From Streptomyces sp. cf386 (GTDB lineage Bacteria; Actinomycetota; Actinomycetes; Streptomycetales; Streptomycetaceae): a stretch of 64,000 bases of DNA. Positions within the stretch are counted from its first letter, which is position 1, and each line of letters opens with the position of its first letter. The position numbers and the translations under genes are program-made. The notes beneath the pieces are model-generated. The model ran no database searches, was not told the DNA's origin, and was given only the letters and a program-made list of their open reading frames with translations. This document shows, piece after piece, positions 50,567-59,702 of the stretch. The stretch lies in NCBI RefSeq assembly GCF_900103585.1, contig NZ_FNHV01000001.1:637326-701325 (forward strand), given 5' to 3'.

Positions 50567-50785
50567 CTACGACAGGCCGCGCGGGGTGTGCTTGGTGACC
50601 CAGCCGGACACGAACGTGATCGCCGTGGGGACCAGAGCGAGGACGAACGGAGCCAGGCCCGGATGCATCCAGCTGACCAGCTCGGCGTTGTCGCGCACGG
50701 CCTCCAGGCCGCCGAGCAGCGCGGTGCTGCCCACGAACGTGCCGGCGGTCGCCGCGGTGACCTTCTTCTCTACGCGTGCAGCCAT
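50567..50785 (-). CDS. Holin
   Basis: The 72-residue protein starts MAARVEKKVTAATAGTFVGS. Two hydrophobic segments lie at about 9-25 and 44-61, separated by a turn with charges, and the C-terminus is polar. Size, position 5 bp after the endolysin stop, and resemblance to actinophage holins support the call. It would permeabilise the membrane to release or activate the endolysin. Confidence 0.8.
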   Translation of the reverse strand: MAARVEKKVTAATAGTFVGSTALLGGLEAVRDNAELVSWMHPGLAPFVLALVPTAITFVSGWVTKHTPRGLS

Positions 50786-50790
50786 GGTGG

Positions 50791-51612
50791 TTACTCCTTG
50801 ACGTCGAAGCCGCGGCGCTTGCCGAGCTTGGTGAGGGATGCGATGCCGGGCGTGCCGTCGGCGTCGTCGCCGGACCAGCCACAACGGCGCTGCCACGCCG
50901 CGTACGCCGTGACAGTGGCGGTGCCGAAGTGGCCGTCCGCCAGGCTCTTGGAGAGGAGGCCCTCGGCGACGAGCGCGGCCTCCACGGTCTTCACACCGGA
51001 ATACGAGACAGGCGTACCGGACTTGGGCGGGTCGGCCCTCCGCGCGGCAATGAGCTTCGAGAGGTCCACAACCGGCCGCGAAGGCGTCGACGTGGTCGGC
51101 TTGGTGCCGCCCGGCCAGGGCGCCCCCTGCTGCACCCACGCGTACAGCGGGCCGCCCGGGCACGAGGTCGCGTAGCCGTCCTTGTGGCCCTTGATCTCCT
51201 TGCCCGCACCGTGCTCCTGGAGGTGCTCGATCGCGTCCCGGATCGCGCCGAGGAGCTCGTCGGTCGGCTCCGTGAGCCCCGAGCTGCCAATCAGGCCGAG
51301 GACGGCGTAGTGCGCCTTGTTCAACGGCTGGCTGCCGTTCGCGCCCGTACGGCGGCCGACACCGCGGCCCTCGAGAACGTAGCCGTGCACGCAGGCCGCG
51401 TAGTTGTACGCCACGTCCGAGTAGCCCTCGGCGACGTTCGCGAGGTGAGCGACGCGGATGTCCCGCCACAAGTCGATGCACCGCTGGTGGTCCTTCAGCA
51501 GGGCCGTGGAGACCGCGCTGCCGGTGTAGTGGACCTTGACGCCCCTGGCCGAGGCCTGGGTGGGGGCTGCCGAGGCGGGCCAGCCCAGTTGCTTACGGGT
51601 GACGAGCTGCAT
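50791..51612 (-). CDS. Endolysin: N-acetylmuramoyl-L-alanine amidase with peptidoglycan-binding domain
   Basis: The 273-residue protein starts at ATG 51612, behind GGAGG. The PGRP/amidase_2 domain (about 25-165) has a zinc His in VKVHYTG, Tyr in YNYAACVHGYVLEGRG, and His and Cys ligands in HKDGYATSCPGG. A Pro/Thr linker leads to a C-terminal peptidoglycan-binding domain (about 205-273, GHFGTATVTAYAAWQRRCG). It cuts the bond between muramic acid and L-alanine. The holin gene follows directly. Confidence 0.92.
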   Translation of the reverse strand: MQLVTRKQLGWPASAAPTQASARGVKVHYTGSAVSTALLKDHQRCIDLWRDIRVAHLANVAEGYSDVAYNYAACVHGYVLEGRGVGRRTGANGSQPLNKAHYAVLGLIGSSGLTEPTDELLGAIRDAIEHLQEHGAGKEIKGHKDGYATSCPGGPLYAWVQQGAPWPGGTKPTTSTPSRPVVDLSKLIAARRADPPKSGTPVSYSGVKTVEAALVAEGLLSKSLADGHFGTATVTAYAAWQRRCGWSGDDADGTPGIASLTKLGKRRGFDVKE

Positions 51613-51679
51613 GGGCCCTCCGGGGCATGAAGAAGGCCCCGAGCCGTATGGGCGCGGGGCGTGAGGGGTGGGACGAGGA

Positions 51680-52210
51680 TCAGCCGATGCGCCAGTACAA
51701 CAAGCGCGTCTGGTTGCCGCCACGAAGGATCGTGTCGCTCGCATGGGCCGTGTTCTGCGCGAACTGCATCGTGACCGAGCTGCCCGTGCCGTCCGTGGTG
51801 AACGTGCCACGGTCGTAGGCCGAGTGGAAACGGCCGGGCGGCGACGTCGTGTCGGTGCCGCCAGCGATGCGGGCTGTGGTGTTGCCCGGCCGCCTGAAGA
51901 TGATCAGCGATCCGGTGTCGGCGCTGGTCGTCGCTGCGGTCGCGGCATATCCGGCCGTGAACGAGGCGAGCGGGGCGCCCGGAGCGTTCCATGCCCACTT
52001 GAAGTCGCCGCCGTCGACCGCGCTGTAGGAGATGAACAGCTCGTAGGCGAAGAGGGCGTTCGGCTCCGGCGTGAACGTGATCTCCGAGTTGACCAGCGTC
52101 GTCGAGTTGTTCACGGTCTGGTCGTTCTGCTGGATGATCAGCCTCGGGTGCCGGGCGTTCATGCCGTCCGCCGTCATCACCTGCCCGGCGAACCACTGGG
52201 GGATGGACAC
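51680..52210 (-). CDS. Small tail-tip or fibre protein
   Basis: The 176-residue protein starts at GTG 52210, behind GGAGG. It begins VSIPQWFAGQVMTADGMNAR, an N-terminus common in Streptomyces phage tail proteins; the rest is beta-rich and Thr/Ala-rich. It is encoded between the large minor tail protein and the endolysin, the usual position for tail fibres or baseplate accessories. I infer a receptor-binding role from this place. Confidence 0.7.
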   Translation of the reverse strand: MSIPQWFAGQVMTADGMNARHPRLIIQQNDQTVNNSTTLVNSEITFTPEPNALFAYELFISYSAVDGGDFKWAWNAPGAPLASFTAGYAATAATTSADTGSLIIFRRPGNTTARIAGGTDTTSPPGRFHSAYDRGTFTTDGTGSSVTMQFAQNTAHASDTILRGGNQTRLLYWRIG

Positions 52211-52220
52211 GCAAGGCCTC

Positions 52221-55200
52221 CTACAGGGCGACGGGGGCGGGCTGGGCGAGCGACAGCGCAGTGCCCGCGGCCTGCGGCTTGGCGACTGCGTTGATGCTGC
52301 GCGTCACGGTCATGCGCTGCGGGTTGGTGATCTCGAAGTTGTCGTAGGAGAAGACCACCGGCAGCGGGTTGGTGTTCGCGCCGTCCAGCACTGAACGCAC
52401 CCCAACCGAGCCGGCCGCTGTCAGGGACGTGTCCGTGACGATCGCCTGCCACTTCTCGGGCTCGGCCTGACCCACGCGCCAGGCTTTTGCCCGCAGCGTT
52501 GTTCCGGCCAGCTGGAAGCGGACCGTGTAGAACGTGGCCGCCGCGTGCACGCCGGGCACGGTGACCGTCACCAGGTCCGTCTGGGCGCCGGCCACGCGCT
52601 TTTGGATGACCAGTTGCAGCGTCTGCGTGGTGGTGAACGCCAGCCGCGCCGCGTACATGTTGCTGACGTCCAGGTACCGGGCGAGCAGGTGCAGATAGTG
52701 GCTGCCGCCCGTGGCGAGGACGCTGGTGGCGACGTCGATGCGCAGGTCGAGGTCGGCCGCCGGGGACGGTGTGTGCGTGTACCGGGAGGAGTTGACCGAG
52801 CCGAGCGAGTGCAGCCCGACGGAGCCGTTGGTGGAGAAGTCCGACGCCGCAGCGTTGGCGATCGTCCACACCCCACCCGAGGACGAGGTGCCCCACCCGT
52901 TGGAGGTGGTGCGGGCGAAGTCGTCCCAGGCGCCGGGCGCGCACGCGGTGACCCGGGCCACCTCCCCTCCGAGGTGCACGTCGAACGGGAACTGGGTGGG
53001 CTTCAGGTTCGGTGCGCTGGCCAGACCCGTCGAAATGATCCACGGGGCACGGGGGAAGATGCCGTCTGGCGGCGTGTGCACCGTGAAGCTGGTCCCGCTG
53101 CTGGTCACCGCGGTCACCAGCTGGCACGCGGACGTGTCGAGCCGGTTGGGCCGGTTCGGGCCGGCCGAGTAGCCGGTCGCCCGAGCTTCCCGCACGGTGA
53201 TCTGGTCGGCGTGCCAGATGTTCCCGGCCGCCGGGGTGCCGCCGTGGCGGGCCCGAGGCACGAGCCGGGAGGCGTTCGCGGGCGCGGTGAGCGTCTGCGT
53301 GAGCAGCGTCCACTGCCCGGCGGGAACGGCGGTGCCGGAGCCGAGCCCGGACGACAGGAACGTGCCTGCGGCGTTGTGCCAGTCCACGCAGGCCTGGATG
53401 TCCGACCAGCCGCCCGGCGAGTACACCCAGCACGAGGCGATGTACTGCTCCCCCGGGATGACCGTGCCCGCCGCGGTGAGCGGTCCGTTGATGCCGCCGG
53501 ACGCGCTGGACCCGTTCGGGGTGATCTGCGCCGACCAGGCCCCGCCGAACGGCGACATGCCGGGGGCAGCCACGCGGGAGATGCTGCCGTTGTTCGCGGA
53601 CCAGCCCGTGAGGCTGGTCTCGAAGTCGCCCTGGACGAGGATCTGCGGGGTCGCCAACTGGGCGACGGACCACAGTTTGCCGGGGGTGGCGTTCGATTGG
53701 AACGCCCACTCGTACTCCCCGATCGTCTCGCTGTACCCCTCAACGATCAGTTCCACGTCATCCGGCGGCAGATCGCTTGGCGGATTCGTGATCAGCATCT
53801 TGTTGCCGAGGCTGGCGGAGGCAACTGGGTCAGCGAGGCCGGTGGTGTTCCCCGCCTTCGCGAGGTCGCTGTGCACCTCGGGGATGCGGGCGTCCGGGCT
53901 GGTACCTACGTGGACGCGCCACGATGCCTGGCTGCCGAGCTGGTCATCGGAGGCGACCTCCACGGTGACACTGCCCGGCTTCGAACCGATCGTCGTGGTA
54001 CCGCGCAGCCCCGTCGTCTGGGTGTAGCGGGCTTCACCGCCCCCCTGCCTCTGCGCGGTCACGTCGTTGACGATGGCCTCGGTGTCCACGGTGGGGCGGA
54101 ACGGGTCGCGGATGTGCCCACCGGCGTAGTTGAGCGACAGCACGCTGCTGCCCACGCGCACATGCTTGGTGTACGCCTTCCACACCTGGCCGTTGATGTA
54201 GCCGGTGCCGGTCAGCGAGAGGGTGTGCCCGTTGTCGGCGACGCGCATCGTGCCGTACTGCTGGCGCCCCTGGTTCTGCCCGACGTCGTAGATCTCCGTG
54301 CTGTTGGTGCCGTAGCTGGAGTCCATCGACGCGAACATGAACATCGGGAAGTGCCCGTAGGGGTTGTACGGGCCAGAGCAGAGGGATAGGGCGTGCTCGT
54401 CGGCCGTCATGAAGATCATGCGATCGAGCCAGCCGGTGTCGCCGAACATCTGCACCATCTCGGCGCGCTCGTGCTCGAACGACGACCAGGTGTCGGTGCC
54501 GCCGATCCACCTGGACGACGACTGCCACACCAGGGCCTCGGCTCCGGTGTCGCGGGCCGTGAGGAGCAGGTTCTCGAACCACTGCTTCTGCGCCGTGCCC
54601 AGCAGCGTCTTGGCCGGCCCCTGAGGGTCGCTGTTGGGGTCGCGGAACGAGCGGCTGTCGGTGGCCACGTACAGGACGCGGCCGACCTGCCACGACTGGT
54701 AGATGCCGGTGCTGCCCCCGGCAAGCGGGTAGTGCGGCACGCACTCGCGGTACACCAGGTTCGCGGCCGGGTTGCTCGCGACGGTCCTGTTGCTGTCGTT
54801 GCCGCCGAAGTCGTGGTCGTCCCAGACGTAGGTGATGGCCTGCCCTCGCAGGAACATCCCCTGCCGCGCGCCCGGGTTGAACCCGAGGTTGAAGTTGTGG
54901 TTCTCGTCGTAGGCCTCGCGGAACAGCGCCGGGTCGTTGACGTTGTAGTTGCGGTAGTGCAGGTCTCCGAGGTGAGAGAACCATGTCCAGGACTCGTCGA
55001 CGCACTGCTGGCGCATGACGTCGAACACCGGGTTGTTGCTGACCTGGTCGGTGATGTACGAGTCGTCCCCGGCGCCGACGAGGCCGGCGTCTCCGGCCGC
55101 GCCGAAGATGTAAGACAGCGGCTCGCCGACCGCGCCCGGGTGGGTACGGAACGTGCCCTTGTACGAGTTGTTGAGGCCGCCCGCGTCGACGACGTACCAG

Positions 55201-55409
55201 TACTGCGTGTCCGGGTCCAGGCCGGTCACGGCGAAGTCCAGGATGCCGTTGATGGTGGCGGTGACCGGGCCGACCGTCGTCGCACCCGTCATGGCCTCGT
55301 TGTCGGCCACCAGCAGGGAGCCGTTGGTGGGCGGGGCGGTATCGGCGACCACCCGCACCGAGGTGGAGGTCAGCGCCCCCGACCACACCGACTTGCAGTC
55401 CAGCGCCAC
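52221..55409 (-). CDS. Minor tail protein C-terminal half fused to a PhoD-like metallophosphatase
   Basis: The 1062-residue protein starts at GTG 55409. Residues 1-100 are a fibronectin-like PhoD N-terminal domain. Residues about 100-420 form a PhoD-type phosphatase with GDLHYRNYN (near 151), YVWDDHDFGGND (near 194) and ADEHA (near 335) as metal ligands. From about 425 (SSVLSLNYAGGHIRDPFRP, then IVNDVTAQRQGGGEARY) it matches the second half of a Streptomyces-phage minor tail protein, with a carbohydrate-binding-like domain (about 593) and a LamG-like domain (from about 825). The first half of that tail protein is the preceding gene. The phosphatase could act on teichoic acid or phospholipids during entry. 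Confidence 0.85.
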   Translation of the reverse strand: MALDCKSVWSGALTSTSVRVVADTAPPTNGSLLVADNEAMTGATTVGPVTATINGILDFAVTGLDPDTQYWYVVDAGGLNNSYKGTFRTHPGAVGEPLSYIFGAAGDAGLVGAGDDSYITDQVSNNPVFDVMRQQCVDESWTWFSHLGDLHYRNYNVNDPALFREAYDENHNFNLGFNPGARQGMFLRGQAITYVWDDHDFGGNDSNRTVASNPAANLVYRECVPHYPLAGGSTGIYQSWQVGRVLYVATDSRSFRDPNSDPQGPAKTLLGTAQKQWFENLLLTARDTGAEALVWQSSSRWIGGTDTWSSFEHERAEMVQMFGDTGWLDRMIFMTADEHALSLCSGPYNPYGHFPMFMFASMDSSYGTNSTEIYDVGQNQGRQQYGTMRVADNGHTLSLTGTGYINGQVWKAYTKHVRVGSSVLSLNYAGGHIRDPFRPTVDTEAIVNDVTAQRQGGGEARYTQTTGLRGTTTIGSKPGSVTVEVASDDQLGSQASWRVHVGTSPDARIPEVHSDLAKAGNTTGLADPVASASLGNKMLITNPPSDLPPDDVELIVEGYSETIGEYEWAFQSNATPGKLWSVAQLATPQILVQGDFETSLTGWSANNGSISRVAAPGMSPFGGAWSAQITPNGSSASGGINGPLTAAGTVIPGEQYIASCWVYSPGGWSDIQACVDWHNAAGTFLSSGLGSGTAVPAGQWTLLTQTLTAPANASRLVPRARHGGTPAAGNIWHADQITVREARATGYSAGPNRPNRLDTSACQLVTAVTSSGTSFTVHTPPDGIFPRAPWIISTGLASAPNLKPTQFPFDVHLGGEVARVTACAPGAWDDFARTTSNGWGTSSSGGVWTIANAAASDFSTNGSVGLHSLGSVNSSRYTHTPSPAADLDLRIDVATSVLATGGSHYLHLLARYLDVSNMYAARLAFTTTQTLQLVIQKRVAGAQTDLVTVTVPGVHAAATFYTVRFQLAGTTLRAKAWRVGQAEPEKWQAIVTDTSLTAAGSVGVRSVLDGANTNPLPVVFSYDNFEITNPQRMTVTRSINAVAKPQAAGTALSLAQPAPVAL

Positions 55410-55418
55410 GTGTTCACC

Positions 55419-56789
55419 TCACAGGCCTTGGTTGTAACGGGATGCGTTGGTCCGGTAGGCGAGCGCGAACTCGTCGCGGGCCTCGTGCAGGACCCCGCCG
55501 TCCACGGCTGCCGCACTCGCCAGCAAGTCAAGGAACTTTCCCGGTCTCTGCGGGCCCATGGCGGGGCTGGTGTCGAGGTCGCCGTTCACTTGGAGCGGCA
55601 CACTCTGCTCGGCGCACAGACGCTCGATACGGCGCCCGGCGAGCTCGCGCACGTGTCCCTGGACGGCCCGCCAGGTGTCGATGGCCGCGGGGGCGTTCGG
55701 GCCCCAGTAGGTGAGGTGCCCGAACGGCACCGACTCGGTGGGGACGCCGCCGCCTTCAACGAGGGACCAGCGGAACACGGCTTGTTCGAGCGGGCGGAAC
55801 ACGGTCGCTCGGGTGCCGCTGGCCACGCTGATGCCGTCGATGTACAGCTCCCAGGCGAGCCCGCCGGCACCGTCGTCAGTGACCTTCAGGCGCAGATGAT
55901 GCACGCCGCCGTCATAGATGCCGGGGGCGTTGATGGTCGCCAGGATCGCGGTCGTCGACGATGCGTCCAGTCGCTCGGTGATGCGCAGCTGCACCTGGTT
56001 GAAGCTGCCGCTGCCCCATTCGTCGATCCGCCACTCGACACGGGGCACGGTGGCCGACTGGGCGCCGGTGTCGTACACCTGGAGGCTGGTGACGTTGCCG
56101 GGGCCGCGGCTGTTGACGACGTGGTCGACGGACCAGGCGTTGATCGTGCGTGGGGAGATCGTCGCGGTGACGTAGCCGATGGTTTGCGCGGGCAGTTCCA
56201 CGACCGGGTCCAGCCAGGACGCGAGCTGTCCCCTCCCCCAGTTCGGTTGCCCCTGGTAGAAGGAGCCGGCCTCGCCGACCGACCGCAGCGGGGAACCGCC
56301 GCCGGTGACCTCCGTGCCCTGGATGGCGTTCTCCCCGTCGGTGCCCGGCCAGTACGCCAGCGGCCCGTGCGCGTCGATGTGGCGGCGCAGCGTGTCTTGT
56401 GGCGGTGCGCTGCGCCTTTGGAGGCCGTAGAGGGGTCCGAAGGCGTCGACTGCGACCCACCGGTCCTTGTCGGTTCGATTGCGCTCCAGCGGGAAGCTGG
56501 GGATGTCCCCGAAGAAGCGGAAGCGCTGCGCGACGGCGGGGTTGACGCTGACCCGGACCGGCGTGTCGATGTTGAGAAGGCCGTAGTACTCGCCAGTGGG
56601 GTTCACCGGGCTGTACTTGGCCGCAGCAGTGTTCTTCAGGTAGAAGCGGCAACGGGCCGGGCCGGGGCGGGATGCCTGGTCCCTCCTGCCCTGGGTGATG
56701 CTGATGCGCGCGCGGAGGTAGACGTCGTCGGTGATGTCCACCCACTGCCCGCCGACGAAGATTTCGATCTTCGCGGTTGGGTAGGCCAT
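55419..56789 (-). CDS. Minor tail protein, N-terminal half
   Basis: The 456-residue protein starts at ATG 56789 (MAYPTAKIEIFVGGQWVDIT), as distal or minor tail proteins of actinophages do. A concanavalin/LamG-like region lies at about 145-370. It ends EFALAYRTNASRYNQGL, at a point where relatives I recall continue into a domain beginning with L-LxYA. That continuation is found at residue 425 of the next gene, after its phosphatase domain. The two are therefore parts of one ancestral protein. The next gene begins 9 bp downstream, using a ribosome site that overlaps this stop. Confidence 0.82.
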   Translation of the reverse strand: MAYPTAKIEIFVGGQWVDITDDVYLRARISITQGRRDQASRPGPARCRFYLKNTAAAKYSPVNPTGEYYGLLNIDTPVRVSVNPAVAQRFRFFGDIPSFPLERNRTDKDRWVAVDAFGPLYGLQRRSAPPQDTLRRHIDAHGPLAYWPGTDGENAIQGTEVTGGGSPLRSVGEAGSFYQGQPNWGRGQLASWLDPVVELPAQTIGYVTATISPRTINAWSVDHVVNSRGPGNVTSLQVYDTGAQSATVPRVEWRIDEWGSGSFNQVQLRITERLDASSTTAILATINAPGIYDGGVHHLRLKVTDDGAGGLAWELYIDGISVASGTRATVFRPLEQAVFRWSLVEGGGVPTESVPFGHLTYWGPNAPAAIDTWRAVQGHVRELAGRRIERLCAEQSVPLQVNGDLDTSPAMGPQRPGKFLDLLASAAAVDGGVLHEARDEFALAYRTNASRYNQGL

Positions 56790-56793
56790 CAGC

Positions 56794-59052
56794 TCACCCC
56801 GCCTTCCCGAAGGCTTCCTGGACGTCCCCGCCGCCCTCGATGTCCGCCCACTTGCGGATGAGACGGACCATCTCGTCGTCGCCTCCGCGCACGTCCAGGA
56901 CGTTGCGGGTGACGACTTCCACGCGGGTCGGCGCCCCGTACCCGCCGGCAGCACCCATGCTCATGGCGCCGGCCATGGCCATGTCGGGCAGCGCGAAGCC
57001 GGGCAGATCGCTGGTCAGGCCCTGCAACTGCGACCGCAGAGCCGGGGTCAGGTCGTCGATACCGTCGATGAACCCGCCGAGGACGAGACGCCCGGCCGGG
57101 CGCAGGATCCGCTTGTCGACGTCCTCCGGGCCCTTCCACGAGGTCAGGTTGGACGTGAGGTCGCTGAGCGTGGACCGGACGCCGCCGATCATGTCCCGGA
57201 TGCCGTTGATGAAGCCGCGGATCAGGTCGGCTCCCGCGTTGTAGAGGGTGCTGCCGATACCGGACAGCTGCGAGCGGGCAATCCCCGGGACCTTGCCCAT
57301 CTGCTCTGTGAGCTCGTTGAGCATGCCGCGCACGCCCCTCAGGAGTCCGCTCGCCGCGTTACGGCCAGCGTCCGTCGTCCCGGTGATGAAGTCGTCCAGC
57401 CAGGGCCTGACACGGTCCGGCAGTGTGCCGAACGCGTGCACCTGGCTGTCGATCATGCCGTTGATGACGTCGCGGCCGATCTCCGCAGCCGTGGTGAAAT
57501 CGCCCTGCATGATCGCAAGGAAGCCCTTCACCGCGGGGACGACGACGTCGTCCAGGAACTCCGCCATGTCCTCAAGGATGGGAAGGAGAAGGAGCTCCAG
57601 CCCTTCGGCCGCCATAGCGATGACGGGCGCCAGCTCCTCGATGATGTCGCTCACGATCCGGATGAGCGGGATCAACGACGGCAGCAGCTCGGCAATCAGC
57701 TCGCCTGCGAGGCTGAGGAGGGGCAACGCTGCGAGGATCAGCTCACCGAAGGCGCCAGCCAGTTCAACCAGCACCGGCCCCAACTCATCCAGGATCGGCC
57801 CCAGCGCATCACCGAGCGCCTTGATCAGCTCCTGGACCGGCGGCCCCAGCTCCTCCAGGATCGGGGCCAGCATCTTGATTGCCTGGCCGAGCAACGGCGC
57901 GGCCGTCTCCGCCAGCAGGCCCATGGTCTCGAACAGGGACCGAAGCCCCGCCTGTACCTCCGGCGACTCGAACGCGTCCGCGAGCGCGCCCGTGACCTCC
58001 TTCAGCGTGCCGATCAGGCCCCCACCAGAGGTCTGAGCCGCCTCGAACACCGAGCCGAGGATCCTGCCGACGTTCCTGCCGACGTCCACCAGCTCGCGGA
58101 TCAGGTCGATCGCGTCCTCGATCGCCTGCTCCATCCGGCCGGACTCGAAGGCGTCCGAGATCCGCTCGGAGATCTTGTCGAAGGCGTTGCCGGCGGCCTT
58201 CGTCAGCCGCTCGAACGAGGGCCCGGCAGCTGCTGCAACCTGGGCCAGCGCGACCGTCAACTGACCGGGGATCCGCGACAGGTTGAACAGGCCGATGTTC
58301 GCCGAGCTGATCGCCTGCCCGAGCGTGCCGGACTTGCTCAGCCCGATCGCCGCGTTGCCCACGTTGCGGGCCATCAGGTTCACGGCGCCCGCGGCGTTGC
58401 TCAGCCCGTTGTGGAGGACAGGCAGCGTGTACTCGGCCATGCCGCGCAGGACCTCGTCCAGGCGCTCGAAAAGCCGGTCCTGGACGTTCTTCTTCAGGGC
58501 GTCGAACTCCTCCGACATGCCCTTCAGTTCCAGCACGAACGCTCGCGCGTTGGGGCTGAGCTTCTTGAGGGCCTCCTCGAACTCCTCGGCCTTCGAGGGG
58601 TCGAACGCGGCCGACACGGCGTCGCTGACTCCCGCCATACCGATCTTGACGGCGTTCGTCGCCAGCTGCACCGCGACGATGCCCGTAGCCGCCACACCCG
58701 CAGCCGGAGCGATGTTCGCCAGCGTCGTGGCCAGCCCGGCAGCGGCCGGAGCCGCAGCACCGAGCATGGCCACGATCCGGCCCACCGACCCCGCCACCCC
58801 AGCCAGGCCGCCGGCCATCCCGGCAATCCGGCCGAGCGAGAGGCTGAACCGGTCGCCCTCGTCGGTTCCCTCGCGCAGGCCTGCCGCGATCAGCTCTCCG
58901 GTAGTGGCGAAGCGGCCGTCCAGGTGGCGCAGGCGCCCCTCGGTGTCCCGCTGAAAGCCCCGCATGGCCAGATCGGCACCCGACAGGCCTCGCCGCATGC
59001 CGGAGTCGTCCGCGTTGATGAGACCGACCAGCTCGCCGATGGTGAGGGCCAC
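56794..59052 (-). CDS. Tail tape measure protein
   Basis: The 752-residue protein starts at GTG 59052, with AGGGGG 8 bases before; a GTG three codons earlier is too close to that site. The middle has long hydrophobic helices (from about 75 to 150 and 420-500) and amphipathic repeats such as EELAPVIAMAAEGLELLLLP. The C-terminal part has the SLPDRVR-type and SWKGPEDVDKRIL segments seen in actinophage tape measures. Tail length scales with it, roughly 110 nm at 1.5 A per residue, so this is a long flexible siphovirus tail. It follows the frameshifted chaperone genes, as usual. Confidence 0.9.
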   Translation of the reverse strand: MALTIGELVGLINADDSGMRRGLSGADLAMRGFQRDTEGRLRHLDGRFATTGELIAAGLREGTDEGDRFSLSLGRIAGMAGGLAGVAGSVGRIVAMLGAAAPAAAGLATTLANIAPAAGVAATGIVAVQLATNAVKIGMAGVSDAVSAAFDPSKAEEFEEALKKLSPNARAFVLELKGMSEEFDALKKNVQDRLFERLDEVLRGMAEYTLPVLHNGLSNAAGAVNLMARNVGNAAIGLSKSGTLGQAISSANIGLFNLSRIPGQLTVALAQVAAAAGPSFERLTKAAGNAFDKISERISDAFESGRMEQAIEDAIDLIRELVDVGRNVGRILGSVFEAAQTSGGGLIGTLKEVTGALADAFESPEVQAGLRSLFETMGLLAETAAPLLGQAIKMLAPILEELGPPVQELIKALGDALGPILDELGPVLVELAGAFGELILAALPLLSLAGELIAELLPSLIPLIRIVSDIIEELAPVIAMAAEGLELLLLPILEDMAEFLDDVVVPAVKGFLAIMQGDFTTAAEIGRDVINGMIDSQVHAFGTLPDRVRPWLDDFITGTTDAGRNAASGLLRGVRGMLNELTEQMGKVPGIARSQLSGIGSTLYNAGADLIRGFINGIRDMIGGVRSTLSDLTSNLTSWKGPEDVDKRILRPAGRLVLGGFIDGIDDLTPALRSQLQGLTSDLPGFALPDMAMAGAMSMGAAGGYGAPTRVEVVTRNVLDVRGGDDEMVRLIRKWADIEGGGDVQEAFGKAG

Positions 59053-59088
59053 GCCAAGCACCCCCTGCCGCTGTTGAGTTGTGGTTGG

Positions 59089-59702
59089 TCAGGAGTGCAG
59101 GGCCGCGCGGATCTGCTCGTTGTCGTCAACGACCGCGATGTAGTCGCCCGCGACCTTGCGGAAGATGGCCTCGGGGCTGAGGCCGGTGAGGAGGTTGATG
59201 AAGCGGCGCCGGGTCAGCGCTGCGATGTCTTGCGGCTGGAGCCGGTACTCGCGCGCGAAGTCGGCTTCGACCGCCCACCACCAGCGGCGGATCGCGAACT
59301 CGAAGCGGTCGTCTTTGCCGCCCGCCGCGTTGCCCGGTTCGCCCCCGCCGCTTTTCCCGGGTCGTCGCTGGTGACGATCTCGTAGGCCTCGCGGAACGAC
59401 ATGTCCGTGCCCTTGGCCTGCGCCATGCCCCACGTGATGGCCGTGAGGAACTCCTTCGACCCCATGCCGGCGTCGACCCACTGGCCGAAGGTGCCCTCAC
59501 CGAAGAGCGGCGACACGAGATCTTCGAACTCCTCCAGCGGGGATTCCTCGCCGAGGTGGCGGAGCTGTTCGAGACGGGCCTGGAAACCGAGCGGCATGTC
59601 CGTGGGGACGGTGACTTCGACCCCACGGATGATCTCCGTACGGCCGCCGGACACCTCGGCCCAGAACGCGTCCCACGACTCGTGGGTGTTCTTGGCCGTC
59701 AC
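59089..59702 (-). CDS. Tail assembly chaperones gpG and gpGT (programmed -1 frameshift)
   Basis: The zero-frame product starts at GTG 59702 and ends at 59214 (162 residues). At codons 116-117 the sequence G GGA AAA (bases 59358-59352) allows a -1 slip into a frame that stays open to 59089. The fusion has 117 residues of gpG plus 87 of the second frame (204 in all), continuing with GGKDDRFEFAIRRWW. This matches the G/GT chaperone arrangement of long-tailed phages, which prepare the tape measure for tail assembly. The gene lies directly before the tape measure, and its start overlaps the major tail protein stop. Confidence 0.87.
59352..59358 (-). other. Slippery heptamer GGGAAAA for -1 frameshift
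   Basis: Read on the minus strand in the zero frame as G GGA AAA, it fits the X XXY YYZ pattern. Slipping one base back gives GGG AAA AGC and opens the gpT frame. A G-rich run (GCGGCGGGGGCG) follows. Confidence 0.85.

Noticed and set aside
50791..51810. Longer endolysin start upstream of 51612
   Set aside because: The extension is basic, low-complexity sequence without family match, while ATG 51612 has a clear GGAGG and begins the amidase protein.
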